A stretch of 64,000 bases of DNA from the NCBI GenBank assembly GCA_039583875.1, contig CM077152.1:17781059-17845058 (forward strand), given 5' to 3'. Each line of letters begins with the position of its first letter. Position 1 is the stretch's first letter. The notes beneath the pieces are model-generated. The model did not search any database. It saw only the letters and a program-made list of their open reading frames with translations, and was not told where the DNA came from. This DNA is from Platanthera guangdongensis. Its lineage: Eukaryota; Streptophyta; Magnoliopsida; Asparagales; Orchidaceae. The position numbers and the translations under genes were made by a program. This document shows positions 52,824 to 63,997 of this stretch, piece after piece.

Positions 52824-53335
52824 AACACAAACTTGCAAAAAAATAACCAGGTATAAAATCTAGGAGAGTAATCATCATCGAATGAACTTTCTAGGGCATT
52901 GGCTTGTCCTCGTGTTGTAAAGTGGGAAAAACTCTAAAGAATAGGGGGAATTTGTTCCAAGTGAACTTTCTCCACTGGGTAGTTGTTATACGTGTTGTTT
53001 AGTTCAAACACTATAATATTTTTTGTTTTTAACAACAGTTGACATGACAATATTTATAAAAAAATTTATCTAAAACTTAATAGATAACAGTTTATAAGTG
53101 TTGCAATAGGTTAACATCTTTTGGTAACTCTTTATGTGCAGAATTCAATAAATATTTTTTAATACATTATAGTGAATATTTTTTAAATGTTGCACCAACA
53201 AGACAGTTTCTCTCTCTAGATAGAGAGAGAATATGAGAGCCACAAAGGAAATCGCGTAATATGCCATATTAATGGCTTCCTTGAGTGAGAAAGCTCTCTC
53301 TTTCTCTCTCACTCTCTCTCTGGAATTAAAACCAC
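52824..53335. other. Unassigned DNA between solo LTR and hAT element
   Basis: AT-rich with CTCTCT/GAGAGA simple repeats (53205-53330). Nothing else seen. Confidence 0.4.
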
Positions 53336-53689
53336 TACCTGGATAGTGGTGGGCAAAAGGACCGGGCCCAGTGGGCCGACCCGATCCTGACCCGGTAATA
53401 GCCCATCTAGGCCCGGCTTAGGCCCTTACAGGGCCCAAATACAGAGGGGTAATACCCGGCCCGATACCCGTGCCGGGTCGAGGAATGCCCGGTTTTTGTT
53501 CTGGCCCTGGCCCTGACAAAGCCCGACCCAAAAAGTTGGCCCGACTCTTATATGAGTCGTTAGCAGGCTGTTGTACAGTAGCAGCTATACTACTATACAA
53601 CAGTCGAGCCTAGGGCCTAGGCTGGACAGCCTAGGCCCTAGGCTCATAATAAATAATAATTTTTTTTATTTAAACCCCCTACCTAGCCC

Positions 53690-53810
53690 GAGCCCTCGCC
53701 TCTCCCTCTCTCTCCCACCCACACACTCTCTCTCTCCCACTCACTCTCTCTTACTTTTTCACTCTCTCTTCCACTCACTCTCTCTCACTCTCTCTTTTAA
53801 GTTTTAAATT
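53690..53810 (+). repeat. CT microsatellite in the hAT leader
   Basis: (CT)n-rich stretch with CACTCTCTCT units just upstream of the transposase remnant ATG. Confidence 0.85.
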
Positions 53811-53877
53811 AAATTATAAAATTTACTCAACGTGGCAACGCCTCGCGGCCCTCGTCAGCAACCTCCTCAATGCTAAC

Positions 53878-55645
53878 ATGGCATCGTCCTCCTCAATGTC
53901 AGGGTCGTCTACTCAAAGTATGCATGTAGTGGTGGAGCACAATCGTAAGACGACAGTTTGGGAGCATTTCGATAAACGAGACCTGCAGATGAAACATGTC
54001 ATTAAACGTGGGTTGCAATTTAGTCACTACGACAACGAGGACGCGACAGAATACATACATGCAAGGCTTCAGCCCAAATATCAACAGGTAAGTAGAGCTT
54101 CTCTTAGACGCGACATCATTAAAGCATATTTAGAATCAAAACAATCGCTAATAATTTTTTTTGAAACTTTTGAATGTCGTCTAAGTTTAACGAGTGACGT
54201 TTGGAGTAGTAGCATAAAAGTAAGATTATCGTATATATGTATCACGTGTCTTTAGATCGATCTCATTTCATGAGAGTTAAATAAGCGTAATATGTTTTGA
54301 AGGTTTCGAATATTTGCACACACGTAAAGCTATATATAATTAATTATTAAATGTGTGCGAGAATTTAAAATAAAAGATAAAACAATGAGTATTTCTTTTG
54401 ATAATGCATCTAAAAATACCGTAGCTATTGAGTGGTTAAAATGCGATTTAAAAACAATGCTAAGCGGTGCATTTTTTTCACACTCGATGTATTTGTCCCG
54501 TTTTAAATTTAGTGATACAAGATAGTTTAGCTGTCATAGAACCTTATATTGAAAAAATTCGTCTAATGCTAAGAGTCATTTATAATTTTAGGCAAAGATC
54601 TCAAATTTTAAAAATTTTGTAAATGCACAAGGTAAGAAATATTTGAAACCTCAATTTGATATATTTATTAGATGCAACTCAATATATAAAATATTAAAAA
54701 GAGCGTTTCAACAAAAATCACTTCTTATGAAATATTATAATATAATAAATAATCATGATTTGACCGATGCCGATTGAGACATATTAACAAATTATATGAA
54801 TTTATTAAAATATTTTTATAGGGCGTCTATTTTTTTATTTGGTGTGTACTATCCGACTAGCTCACTAGTAATTGAAAATTTTATAAATATTGCACAAAAA
54901 CTTAATTATTATAAGCAACATGCTAAATGACTTGCATTAATTGAAATAATGGAAGAAAAAATTTTAAAGTATTATAGAGAAATGCATGTAATGTTTTCAT
55001 GTGTCGCCGCTTTAAATATGTGATTTGGCGTAGACGATGTAGAAAATTTGATAGATAAAATAAATACTAATTTAAATATAAATTTAAATTTCGATGATTA
55101 TGATGACGTTAGTAGTCCAAAATTTACTTCTCTTTTTACTGATTGTTATAATTATTATGATAACTTATACGGCTCGCGACTTCGGGAAGAAATATTGCAA
55201 TCAAAAATAAAGGATACTTTTAAAAATAAAATTTTAGAATTAGTTAACAGGAAAAAAGTGCGTGCACACATCTAGTATTTTAAATGAATTAGGATTGTAC
55301 ACTAAAATACAATTTCGTGATTTTATGAGCACGAAAGAGATTTAAAACTTCGATTTCTTAAAATGATGGAAATATAAAGTTAATACATATCATATTTTGG
55401 CCTATATGCCCGTTATTTACTAATAATTTAAGCCAATAGGGCAGCTTCGGAGTCCGCATTTTCTCTTAGTGACAGGATTTTGAACGAGCGGAGGAGCCAG
55501 CTCAACGAAGAATTTTTAGAAATGTGCATCTGTTACAAGAACTACTTGGATGCTATGAAGAGGAAACAACACATTACAACATTAGAGGATATAGCTCGGA
55601 GGAGATAGAAGACGAGATGGAGACAATGAACTTAAGAGATAATTA
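53878..55645 (+). pseudogene. hAT transposase remnant
   Basis: Start at ATG 53878. The N-terminal piece has TVWEHFDKR, a relic of the zinc-BED domain without its Cys pairs. A typical SLTSDVWSS (the S-x-T-x-D-x-W catalytic region) follows at about 54185-54215. SFDNASKNTVAIEWLK (second catalytic Asp) is near 54395-54440. Further on come LTDAD, then NFDDYDD. The C-terminal dimerisation block ASESAFSLSDRILNERRSQL is near 55450-55510. The whole carries many stops and frameshifts, so it is inactive. The transposase cuts and pastes elements with matching ends. Confidence 0.78.
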
Positions 55646-56125
55646 AGTGTGTCCCACATTTATCACATCACCGATAAAAATTGTATTTTATTTGTTTTGT
55701 TAAGTTAATAAATATTATAATTTTTTTATTTAAAATTAATAATGATAATAAATTTGATTTTTTCAATTAATGTAAATTGTAAATATTATTTATTTTTGTT
55801 CAATATTAATAAAATTTCATTTTTCTATCAATGTGAGTGAATTTTTTTATTATCATAATAAAATAATAATTATAAAATTTTAATGTATTATTTTTTAAAA
55901 ATAATTCAATACTTATAATTTTTTATTTTAATTTTTTTAAAAAATAAGCCCGACCCGAGCCCGGCTCTGAGGGCGGATCAGGCCCTTCCCGGGGCAGCTG
56001 CCCGAGCCCGACCCGAGCCCGATTTAAGGAAAGCTCGGGCTCAGCCCGGTTGACTAAAGCCCGGGCCTGTTGGGCCCTGTATCGGGTCGGCCCGATCGGG
56101 CTTTATGCCCACTGCTATGCCCGGG

Positions 56126-57330
56126 GTGTTTCCTTTTGGGATATATGAGTCCCTCCTTTTCACGTGGAGAAGGGGACTTAACCGCCTATGTGAGAGTCAC
56201 CTCTCTTGCTTGCGTTGAAGGGAGGAGTTGTCGTTCCCTCGCTCCGGGTGCCGCAAGGGGGGAGACCCCTGTAGAGGTTCTGCTAGTGGTTGCCGGTGGT
56301 GCAACACTGTACGGCGGAGCCAGAGCCATTTGTGTTGTTTTTCTCTCTCTTCTCTCGTATGGAACTCTCGACATATCCGCCGGCTTTGGAGAAAATAGTC
56401 ATTGGTTTTGGAAGAATGATTTTCTGCCGATCTTGAAGGAGATGATGTGGTGGGGTTTATGTCGAATTCATGGTTGCGACCTCCAGTTGAAGAGTACAAA
56501 AGTATCAGATCCGGGCAAGGCTTTGTTTGGCCCAGCCGATGGTGGTGTAGATGTGGTGCGAGCGTGGCAACAAAGACATGCGAGAGTGCAGTGGCCTTGA
56601 CGATGCTTCGTCTCTCCAGTTGTAGGGCTTAGTGTCGAAGGTGTGTGTGGGTGCAATTGGCGTCGACAGTGCTTCTATGGAGGTGACAGGTGGTTTGGTC
56701 GTCATCCGACGACAAAGGTTTCCGGTGAACCTTATGCGTCCACTATGCTAGTGAATTGCGCTTCGGATTAGTCTCTATCACACAGAATGAATGAGTTTGG
56801 CTCCTTCGCGATGTATTCTGTAACGGACGTCAGTACATTTTTTCATATTTTTATTATTGTCGTATATTGTTTATATATGCATAATTTTGTTCAGATTTTA
56901 GTTCGTGCGCTCTTGTATACCCTATATTTATTAGGTTGCGCCAATGAGATAGTTTCTGCATTATATCCCAACAATTCGAACCTGCAAAAAATAGGAATTA
57001 ATTCAATAGTAGTTTCAAGAAGAAAGCAAAGTTTATTTGAGATATATGTCAAACAATAAAAGACATTATAAACAATACTAAAGAAATTAATCGACAGTCC
57101 TACAAATCGTAAACCTCAAGCCCAAAGTTGCAATGAAATAGTGAGCAATTCAAGCATAATTAAAGCATAAAATAATTAGGTAGTGTTGTGATACATCATG
57201 AACAATTCAAACATAATTTATTTTTACTATACATGGAAGATATTCATGATCGCAAGTCCTGCGGATTTTCCTCTATGGACCAACTATGGCAAAAAAATAC
57301 AGTCCAACATTGTATTCTTCACTTGTTTAT
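56126..57330. other. Unassigned DNA
   Basis: The moderately GC-rich 56150-56720 stretch resembles LTR or leader sequence but matches nothing else in the window. The plus frame 56070-56600 begins inside the hAT end and is not a credible gene. 56780-57330 is AT-rich without recognisable content. Confidence 0.35.
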
Positions 57331-58467
57331 TGTTGAGTTTATGACACCTCTGCAATTCATGCCCGGATCGTCGGGATCGCGACACGTCATCAATCTGTGG
57401 GAGGCCACAATTTTTAATCTGGGCTAATCTATCTTTAGGAATATCAATTAAAGGGGGAATCCTAATTTAGGAATGGTATTAGGAGGATTAGTTGGCTCCT
57501 TCCTTCCTTGGTCAGTGCCATCAATGACATTTTCTCTTCTTATGCTTTCTCCTTAATTGGAGAGGGAGATCTTCACATATATAAGGAGCGGACTGCATAC
57601 CGATCAATTTACGCCATCAAGTGCAGTCATCCCATTTGAGATAAAAACCAAAGCAAGGAAGAAGAGGAACTTGGGAGTCATCAGGACGTCCACCCTCAGC
57701 GATGCATCCAACGTTGAAGGAGCTAGGCGGCGACAGCAGGCGGGTTTAGGCGGAGCTATCCAGCGGCGGCGGCTCTAGTGTCTTCCAGTTGGCATGCTTC
57801 AAGTTGCGACTCCAGGCAGCCGTAGGAGGAGGCGACAACTCCAGGCAGCAGCAGGTTAGGAGACGGCGACTCCAAGCGGCATCAGGCGGGGCCGTCCAGC
57901 GGCGACGGCTCCAGTGCGGTCCGGGTGACGAGATCAGGTGGAGGTGGTTCTGTCCAGCGGCGACAGATAACTCCAGGTGGAGGCGGCGGTTTCAGGCTCC
58001 AACGACAACAGAGAGGCGACGACGTTCGGGCGATCGAGTCAGATCGACATCTGGCCGGGCTCATCCCGGCGGCCGGCTGTGTCGTGGTGGATCCAGGCAG
58101 TGACAGCAGTTGCAGGAGGCATCGGATCCTGGAGGAAGAAGACATGGCGATATCAGCGGCAACAGCGGCGGTGATAGCAGTGGCGACATCGTTCTTCTTC
58201 AGCTTTTTGCTTTTCTCTTGTTGTTCGACCTTGTTAATGGTCACTATTTGTAACTTGTAACCTCATTGATTATAGTGGATATTTTCCGGCGTGCTCTCCC
58301 TGTGGACATAGGAGCTCATCTCTGAACCACGTATATCTTTTGTTTGTGATTGTATTTGTGGAATTTCTTCTGGTTTATGATTTTGCGCCATTGAAATTGA
58401 TCGATCATCTTCCGTTGTGTGATCCGTAGCGAGTCACATAGTTGCGGATCAGATTAATTTCACAACA
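57331..58467 (+). repeat. copia-C 5' LTR
   Basis: Starts TGTTGAGTTTATGACACC and ends TTTCACAACA. A TATATAAGGAGC TATA box lies near 57577. GGCGGC-rich repeats fill 57720-58010. Confidence 0.88.
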
Positions 58468-58468
58468 A

Positions 58469-58488
58469 TTGGTAAAAGAGCCAGGTTC
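58469..58488 (+). promoter_or_regulatory. copia-C primer-binding site, mutated
   Basis: TTGGTAAAAGAGCCAGGTTC, an initiator-Met site with TC changed to AA in the middle. Confidence 0.8.
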
Positions 58489-58623
58489 CGCAGGGGTGAT
58501 CGTCTGGACGTTCCGGTTTTAGATCTGGGTTAACGGTAGGTGACGACATTGCTCCGCTCCCTATCTTCTCGGATCTGGTCTGTGAACATTATTCAGATTG
58601 CTCAGTAGCTCTGTGAGCAATAA

Positions 58624-59450
58624 GATGGCGGTAAAATTGATTTTGGTTTGTGGCAAAAGCGTATCAAAGCAGTACACGTCAAGCAAGGTCTTCATAAAGC
58701 GCTCCTTGGAAAGGAGAAGGTCGGGTTGAAGAAAGATGACAAATGGGAGGATCTGGATTTGAAGGCCATCAGCACGATTCATCTGTGTTGGGCCGATGAA
58801 GTAATGTACAATGTAGTTGATGCTGAGACTACAACGGATCTGTGAAGAAGCTGGAGGAGCTTTATATGTCAAAATCCCTCACGAATAAGCTGTATGTAAA
58901 GAAACAACTTTACAGCTTGAGGATGTCAGACAACACTCCACTTCTTAATCACATGAATGTGTTCAACAAACTGATTTCTCAGTTGTGTAATATGGACATT
59001 AAGGTCGAGGAGGAATACCAGACTCTTCTCATGTTGTCTTCATTGTCGAAGTCCTTCGATCATCTGTTCACCACGATTATGTATGGGAAGGACACCCTGA
59101 GGATGAAAGAAGTAATGACAACACTGCTCCCGCACGAAACGAGAAGCAAGTCAAGCCCTAAAGCCAACAAGGGCTTATTTGTGAAGAGACCCAGCCCGGG
59201 GTAGATCGAGAGGAGAAGGAAAGGAGGAAGACCGTCCTAGGTTTAAGTCTAGAGGCAGGAATACTCAGTGCCACTACTGCAAGGAGGAGGGGCACTAAAA
59301 AAATAATTGCCCGAAGAGGAAGTTTAAGGAGCAGACACATGAGCCACATCAAGCTGTCGTGGCATCTGAGGATGAGAACGACGTCGTCGTTCTTCATGTC
59401 TCACCCAGCCTCAAGACCATAGGTTCCTGGATCTTGGATACAGGATGAAC
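58624..59450 (+). pseudogene. copia-C gag and start of protease
   Basis: The ATG at 58624 matches the family start, but about 28 bp are missing right after it, putting the rest out of frame. Gag resumes at LWQKRIKAV. It shifts at TGTGAAGAAG (a G lost, about 58843) and breaks again at about 59190 before the knuckle. CHYCKEEGH is followed by a stop instead of Trp. The protease DTG is followed by TGA. Confidence 0.85.
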
Positions 59451-59457
59451 ATACCAC

Positions 59458-60064
59458 ATGTACCCAAACATAGAATGGTTCTCCGGCTTTAGGCAGTGTG
59501 AAGGTGGTCGTGTTTTTATGGGGAACAAATCAGAGTGTGAGACGTTGGGAGTTGATAACATCATGATTAACATGTTCGACGGAGTGGTCAGGACGCTCAC
59601 CCACGTTCGGTTTGTGCCCAAGTTGAGAAAGAGCTTGATTTCTCAAGGCACTCTGGAGGCCGTCGGGTATTCTTACACCGGAAACGACGGATATTTGAAG
59701 GTCAAGAGAGGCGCGCAGGTAGTCATGAAAGGAGAGCACTATGGTACTCTCTACAGACTGATCAGTAAAACGATTATGAGTGGAAGGGAGAGGAAAGAGG
59801 TCGGACTGCCTCTCAGCTTACAAGACACAGTAGTATATGCCTTTCAGGCTATTTCCTCAGATCCTGGTTCCTTTGAAAAAACTATAGAGAGCAGTGACCG
59901 CTCTCAGGAGAAAGCTAGGAGGTACCAGTGGAGGAGCAAGACAAGATTCGCGGCGAAGGAGTTTGCACAGAGGAAGGGCCTTGATGAAGATAAAATCTTT
60001 GCAGCTGTGAAGAAGAAGGGCAGAGTGTCATCTCAGAAGTACCCAGACACCGCAAGGGGATCCA
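59458..60064 (+). pseudogene. copia-C protease tail and mini-pol
   Basis: Open from YPNIEWFSGF through the protease domain. It then shows the same joins as copia-A: to LQDTVVYAFQAISSDPGSF, to ARRYQWRSKTRFAAKEFAQRKG, and to KIFAAVKKKG-RVSSQKYPDTARG. It is cut off by the nested solo LTR. Confidence 0.85.
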
Positions 60065-60467
60065 TGTAACGCCCCGGATTGTTTCGTTGAATGATTGCAT
60101 ACGCTTGATGAGTGTTGCGTTGGCTCTGACAGTTGTTTGAGCATGGTTTTCACGCGGGCTTTTGAGTGGCTGTTTTGGTAGCCTAGTTGCACGGTTCCCC
60201 AGCAAGCCGGAGCCTATTTTTTGGGGACTCGGTGATGCCTAAATTATTTTCTGCAGCGTACAACCACAGTTTGCTCTACTAGGCCGAGGGATACGACCAT
60301 CAAACTGAACGGTTTTCTTGCATATAACTGCTGATTTTAATCTAGTCTAGTAAGTGTAAAGGGTTGCCTGAGCGTGTGCAGTTATCCACTGCACGACATG
60401 GCATCATAACCCGTTTTTCCTCTTGCTCTGATACGACGTGCTCGTTGAGGAAATGCGGGTTGTGACA
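60065..60467 (+). mobile_element. 403-bp solo LTR nested in copia-C
   Basis: TGTAACGCCCCGG at the start, GGGTTGTGACA at the end, flanked by a perfect ATCCA duplication (60060-60064 and 60468-60472). The duplicate lies exactly where copia-A continues without interruption. No coding capacity. Confidence 0.82.
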
Positions 60468-60472
60468 ATCCA

Positions 60473-60756
60473 TCTGCCTCAAAAGTTCCACCAATGAACT
60501 TAGGATTACTCAGAAGGCGGTGGAGCTGCACAGTGGAAGTCCGAGTGCAAGTTGTCTTGCAAAAGACCCGGTCTATCGTGCAAGGACAAAGCACATCTGT
60601 GTGCGCAAGCAGGAGTTGATGGAGTTCGCTGGAGGTGGAGACATGAAGTTGCGGAAGATCTTTGCGAAGGATAATGGTGCGAACATGCGGGCGAAATCTT
60701 TGACCGGAGACAAGTTCAAGAACGGTCTTGACTTGGCTCATACTGATGCATGTTGA
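60473..60756 (+). pseudogene. copia-C RNaseH end
   Basis: After the solo LTR the frame resumes with ELRITQKAVELHSG, then [15 protein letters not shown] and MKLRKIFAKDNGANM, ending in DAC as in copia-A. Unlike copia-A it retains the CLAKDP...TKHI segment, so one copia-A deletion is not shared. Confidence 0.82.
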
Positions 60757-60864
60757 TCGAGAAGAGGACCCCGGGGAGAGGGGGCTCGTAGTCGCCAGTA
60801 GGGGAGATCCAGACTGGAGGTAGAGTTACATTCGTTAGGCGTTGAGGTGGAGTTTATCGCGTGA

Positions 60865-60881
60865 GGCGTCAAAGTGGAGAT
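60865..60881 (+). promoter_or_regulatory. copia-C polypurine tract
   Basis: GGCGTCAAAGTGGAGAT directly before the partial 3' LTR (60882). Confidence 0.78.
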
Positions 60882-61021
60882 TGTTGAGTTTATGACACCT
60901 TCGCAATCTGTGCCCAGGTCGTCGGGATCGTGACACGTCATCTATCTATGGGAAGCCACGATTTCTAATCCTGGCTAGTCTATCTTTAGGAATATCAATT
61001 AAAGGGGGAAATCCTAATTTA

Positions 61022-61425
61022 ATTGTTTTAATCAGTGTACTCATCTCCCTGTCGCCTTGAGTCGTCAACCTTCTCGCATCGGTACGAACGGTCTGCGGAA
61101 GGGACTGACCCGACACCATTTCACCGCAAGCAATTTACAATCAATCAAACAAAAGGCAAACAATATAACATCGGGTCTACGTCGGCTTGCCCTACTAGGC
61201 TTACACTTCGGGCGTTGGCACTTAGCTCTACTTTTGATAAGGAGCGTGGGAGCGCTTTATTTGGGGTTAGACCTGGAGGACTACTTAGACTCCGGTTATC
61301 CCCAACTAAGGCTCAACCTTAACAACGACTGCTCGTCAGAGCAGGACCCGGGATTATAAAAGTAAATTACGATAAAGACAAGTGCGGTGATTATGCTGCT
61401 TATTTAAAGTGCTGGAATGAAATAT
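61022..61425. other. Unassigned repeat-like DNA after the copia-C break
   Basis: Similarity to the copia-C LTR ends here abruptly. The sequence resembles gypsy LTR noncoding DNA but no end or partner copy is in the window. Open frames are short and unconvincing. Confidence 0.35.
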
Positions 61426-61650
61426 GATCAGTACGAGACTGGAGTAGTACTGAGAAGAAAGTACTGAAATAAGCTTGACCAGTACGAGACTAGAGTAGTA
61501 CGAAAATGAAAATACTGAAATAAGCTTGACTAGTACGAGACTGGAGTAGTACTGAAATGAAAGTACTGAAATAAGTTTGACCAGTACGAGACTGGAGTAG
61601 TACTGAAATGAAAGTACTGAACAGAAAAGAATAAAGGAACTGGACCAGTG
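61426..61650. repeat. Tandem repeat of about 55 bp
   Basis: Five units with CAGTACGAGACTGGAGTAGT, then GAAAGTACTGAAATAAG. The last unit is degenerate. Confidence 0.85.
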
Positions 61651-61689
61651 CAAGACTAGAATAATCATAAAGAAAATAGTTAGTAGTCC

Positions 61690-61990
61690 AATCACTCCAT
61701 CCAGGAGGCTTCAGTTCCATCTCCGTTCTCAGGAGAGATTCAGTTCCATCTCCATCAAGGAGGTTCATTCAGTTCCATCTTCGTTCTCAGGAGCGATTCA
61801 GTTCCATCTCCATCTAGGAGGCACATTCAGTTCCATCTCCGTTCTCATGAAAGATTTTCCAGTTCCATCTTCATCCAGGAGGCACATTCAGTTTCATCTT
61901 CATTCTCAAGAGAGATTCAGTTTCATCTCCATCCAGGAGGCACATTCAGTTTCATCTCCGTTCTTAGGAGAGATTCAGTTCCATCTCAAT
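61690..61990. repeat. Tandem repeat with TTCAGTTCCATCTCC units
   Basis: About four higher-order units of roughly 70-80 bp combining CATCCAGGAGGC(ACA) and CGTTCTCAGGAGAGA, each followed by TTCAGTTCCATCT(C/T)C. Confidence 0.85.
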
Positions 61991-62534
61991 TTTTAATAAG
62001 GTTTTCTTGGGTTACACTCATTATTAAGATACGATTATGAGTTGGTTGCGCCTTATTAATTACGACTTAATTAGATCCAGGGTTGGCTAGGAGTTACATT
62101 CTTATAGTCGTCAAGGGCAACTTCTAGTCATCACTCGTACTCTCACCTTTCGAGCATGCCCAAATCACCCAAGAGTCGAGGCGCTCGACGGTTTCACGAA
62201 GTCTCGGAACAAACGGAGCTTGGTCACTTGCCTCGGACACTCTCGTTGATACGAAAATTTGAATCTATTATTCAAATTAGAGAGGATAGTCGCGTGCTCC
62301 AATTTTCATTTTCGAAGAAAATGAGCGTAATAAATACCGAGCGCGATCCTAGGCTGCATAATTTGGGGAAAATATCAAAATTATCCTCATGACCCCATAT
62401 TTTGATACAACCCTTGGAGGGGTCTAAAATGAGCCTATAAAATTTTTTATAATTGTTCGGAAAAAAAATCAAACTCATAACATTATAATTTATAAGTTAT
62501 ATAATATTATATATATATATAAATTATTTTTATT
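61991..62534. other. Unassigned DNA
   Basis: No element boundary or gene recognised. The open frame 62156-62392 has an ATG but no recognisable content. Confidence 0.35.
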
Positions 62535-63997
62535 GTGCATCCCCCCCCCCCCGCTATACGAAACCAGAGACCCTAACGAGCCTTCCCTGCCGCTGGCCGG
62601 CCGTGACTCCGTCACCGGCCAACCCTCCGGCGGTGGGCGCTCTCTCCAGCGGTGGTCCGGCGGCCTGCCGCCGCCGGCCATCGCCAGAACATTTTTTTTC
62701 CTATTTGAACGGGATGGGAGGGGGGTGACGGCGGCGGCGCTCCGACCGCCGGGAGCGCTATGCAAGACATCCAAAATAGAGAAGGGGGAGGGAGAAGGCT
62801 TCCACCTGGGTCTGGCGGGCTCGGGATGGGCCGACTTAGTCATCCATGGGTTGGTGGTGGTGGTGGAGGGGGAGGAGCTCCTCTGGTTGGCTTTTTCCGG
62901 CCACCAGAGCTCCGGCAGAGGGGGAAGCAAGGGTAGGGGGCTGCTCTGAGAGCTGTGAGAGAAAGAGAGGAGGGTGGCTTTTATAGGGAGGGGGAGCTCC
63001 CTTCCTTTGGGTGGTGTGGGACTAATCTCTCCTTAGGGAGGGATTAATCCCACCCTCCAGCTGTCCAAGGACAGTCTTGGACATCTGGAGGTCTCTCATT
63101 TTCCCCCATGTGGGGAAAATGGATGGGCCCTTATGGGCTTGGGCCTTTAGGTGGGAAAGAGAGAGAGAGGGAGAGAGAGAAGTGGGTGGGCCTCCACTTG
63201 ACCTAGGAAGGGGGCTTGCTGGTTGGGGGCCCAAGGAGAGTGAGGGGGAGTATGGGTCATCCTCCTTTGGAGAGGAGGTGGGCCCCTCACTTTGAGAAAA
63301 ATCCAAAAAGTGGATTTTTAGGATGGTTTGACCAAGTCAATCCTAGGGTGGGTCCCCCTTGCTGGTCAAAGTCAAAGTGGGTCCAAGTCATCGGGGTCGG
63401 GTCAAAGTTCGAGTGTCGTGTCATAATTGGTGTGCGCACGTTTTTCGGTGCACGACTAGGCTTGATTTGACCATGGGTTGTCCAATTGTCGTCAAAATTG
63501 ACCGGGACGACTTCTGTTGACTTCGTATTGACCACACGAGTCCAACGCCACTGACTGGGGTTGAATCGGAGTCCGTTTGGCGAAAGTCCAAAATTTGCGC
63601 GTCGTAGTACGCTAAAACGGTCAAAGTATCCAATTTTGTCGTTAGATCTCGGATTGTGACGCGACGAGCTCCGAAGCGCTCATATTGACAATACGAGGCC
63701 ACAAGAACTGACAGAACTCGATTCGGAGTTCTCTAGTTCGATATCCAAAATCTCGTTCTCGTTGCGTTTTACGAGAAATGGTCACATTCACTATACGACA
63801 TTGGGGTTCAACTGAACAAGTTCCGATGCACTTGTATTGACTACACGAGGCCACAGGAACTGACAGAACTCAATTTAGAGTTCTCTAGCTCTATTTCCCG
63901 CCTAGGGTTATTTTCCACCGGGTCATGGGTAGGGTTCGGGCCACCTATTTTTGGCCCACTAGGGTTCTGGTGGCCCAATAAAAGTCGGGATGTTACA
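62535..63997 (-). repeat. Probable gypsy LTR, minus orientation (left end uncertain)
   Basis: On the minus strand 63997 begins TGTAACATCCCGACTTTTAT, a classic gypsy LTR start. A TATA box CCCTATAAAAGCC lies near 62972-62984 (minus), and the leader after it is CT-rich. The left border is guessed at TGTGCATCCCC (62535), next to a run of 12 C. Only three bases remain after 63997, so no duplication can be checked. It may be a solo LTR or one end of an element outside the window. Confidence 0.55.

Larger units (their letters stand above)
53344..56117 (+). mobile_element. Decayed autonomous hAT transposon
   Basis: Terminal inverted repeats TAGTGGTGGGCA (left) and TGCCCACTGCTA (right, imperfect). 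The flanking 8-mers TACCTGGA (53336-53343) and TGCCCGGG (56118-56125) match at 5 of 8 positions, all mismatches being transitions. Both subterminal regions are full of GGGCCCG/CCCGACCCG words, a known style of this plant hAT group. The interior encodes a broken transposase. Confidence 0.83.
57331..61021 (+). mobile_element. copia-C: truncated non-autonomous copia of the copia-A type
   Basis: The 5' LTR is 57331-58467. The 3' LTR begins at 60882 and stops matching at about 61021, so about 1 kb of it is missing and no TSD can be read. Leader and coding region match copia-B. The internal deletion joins match copia-A. A 403-bp solo LTR interrupts it at 60065-60467. Stops and frameshifts are frequent. 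Confidence 0.88.

Noticed and set aside
53878..54255. Domesticated hAT-like host gene
   Set aside because: Inverted ends, probable duplication and many stops show a decayed transposon rather than a maintained gene.
56070..56600. 176-codon plus frame
   Set aside because: It begins inside the hAT terminal region and has no domain or start context.
62533..62949. Pro/Gly-rich plus frame and the opposing minus frame
   Set aside because: They lie over the R/U5 part of the minus-oriented LTR and have no homology.
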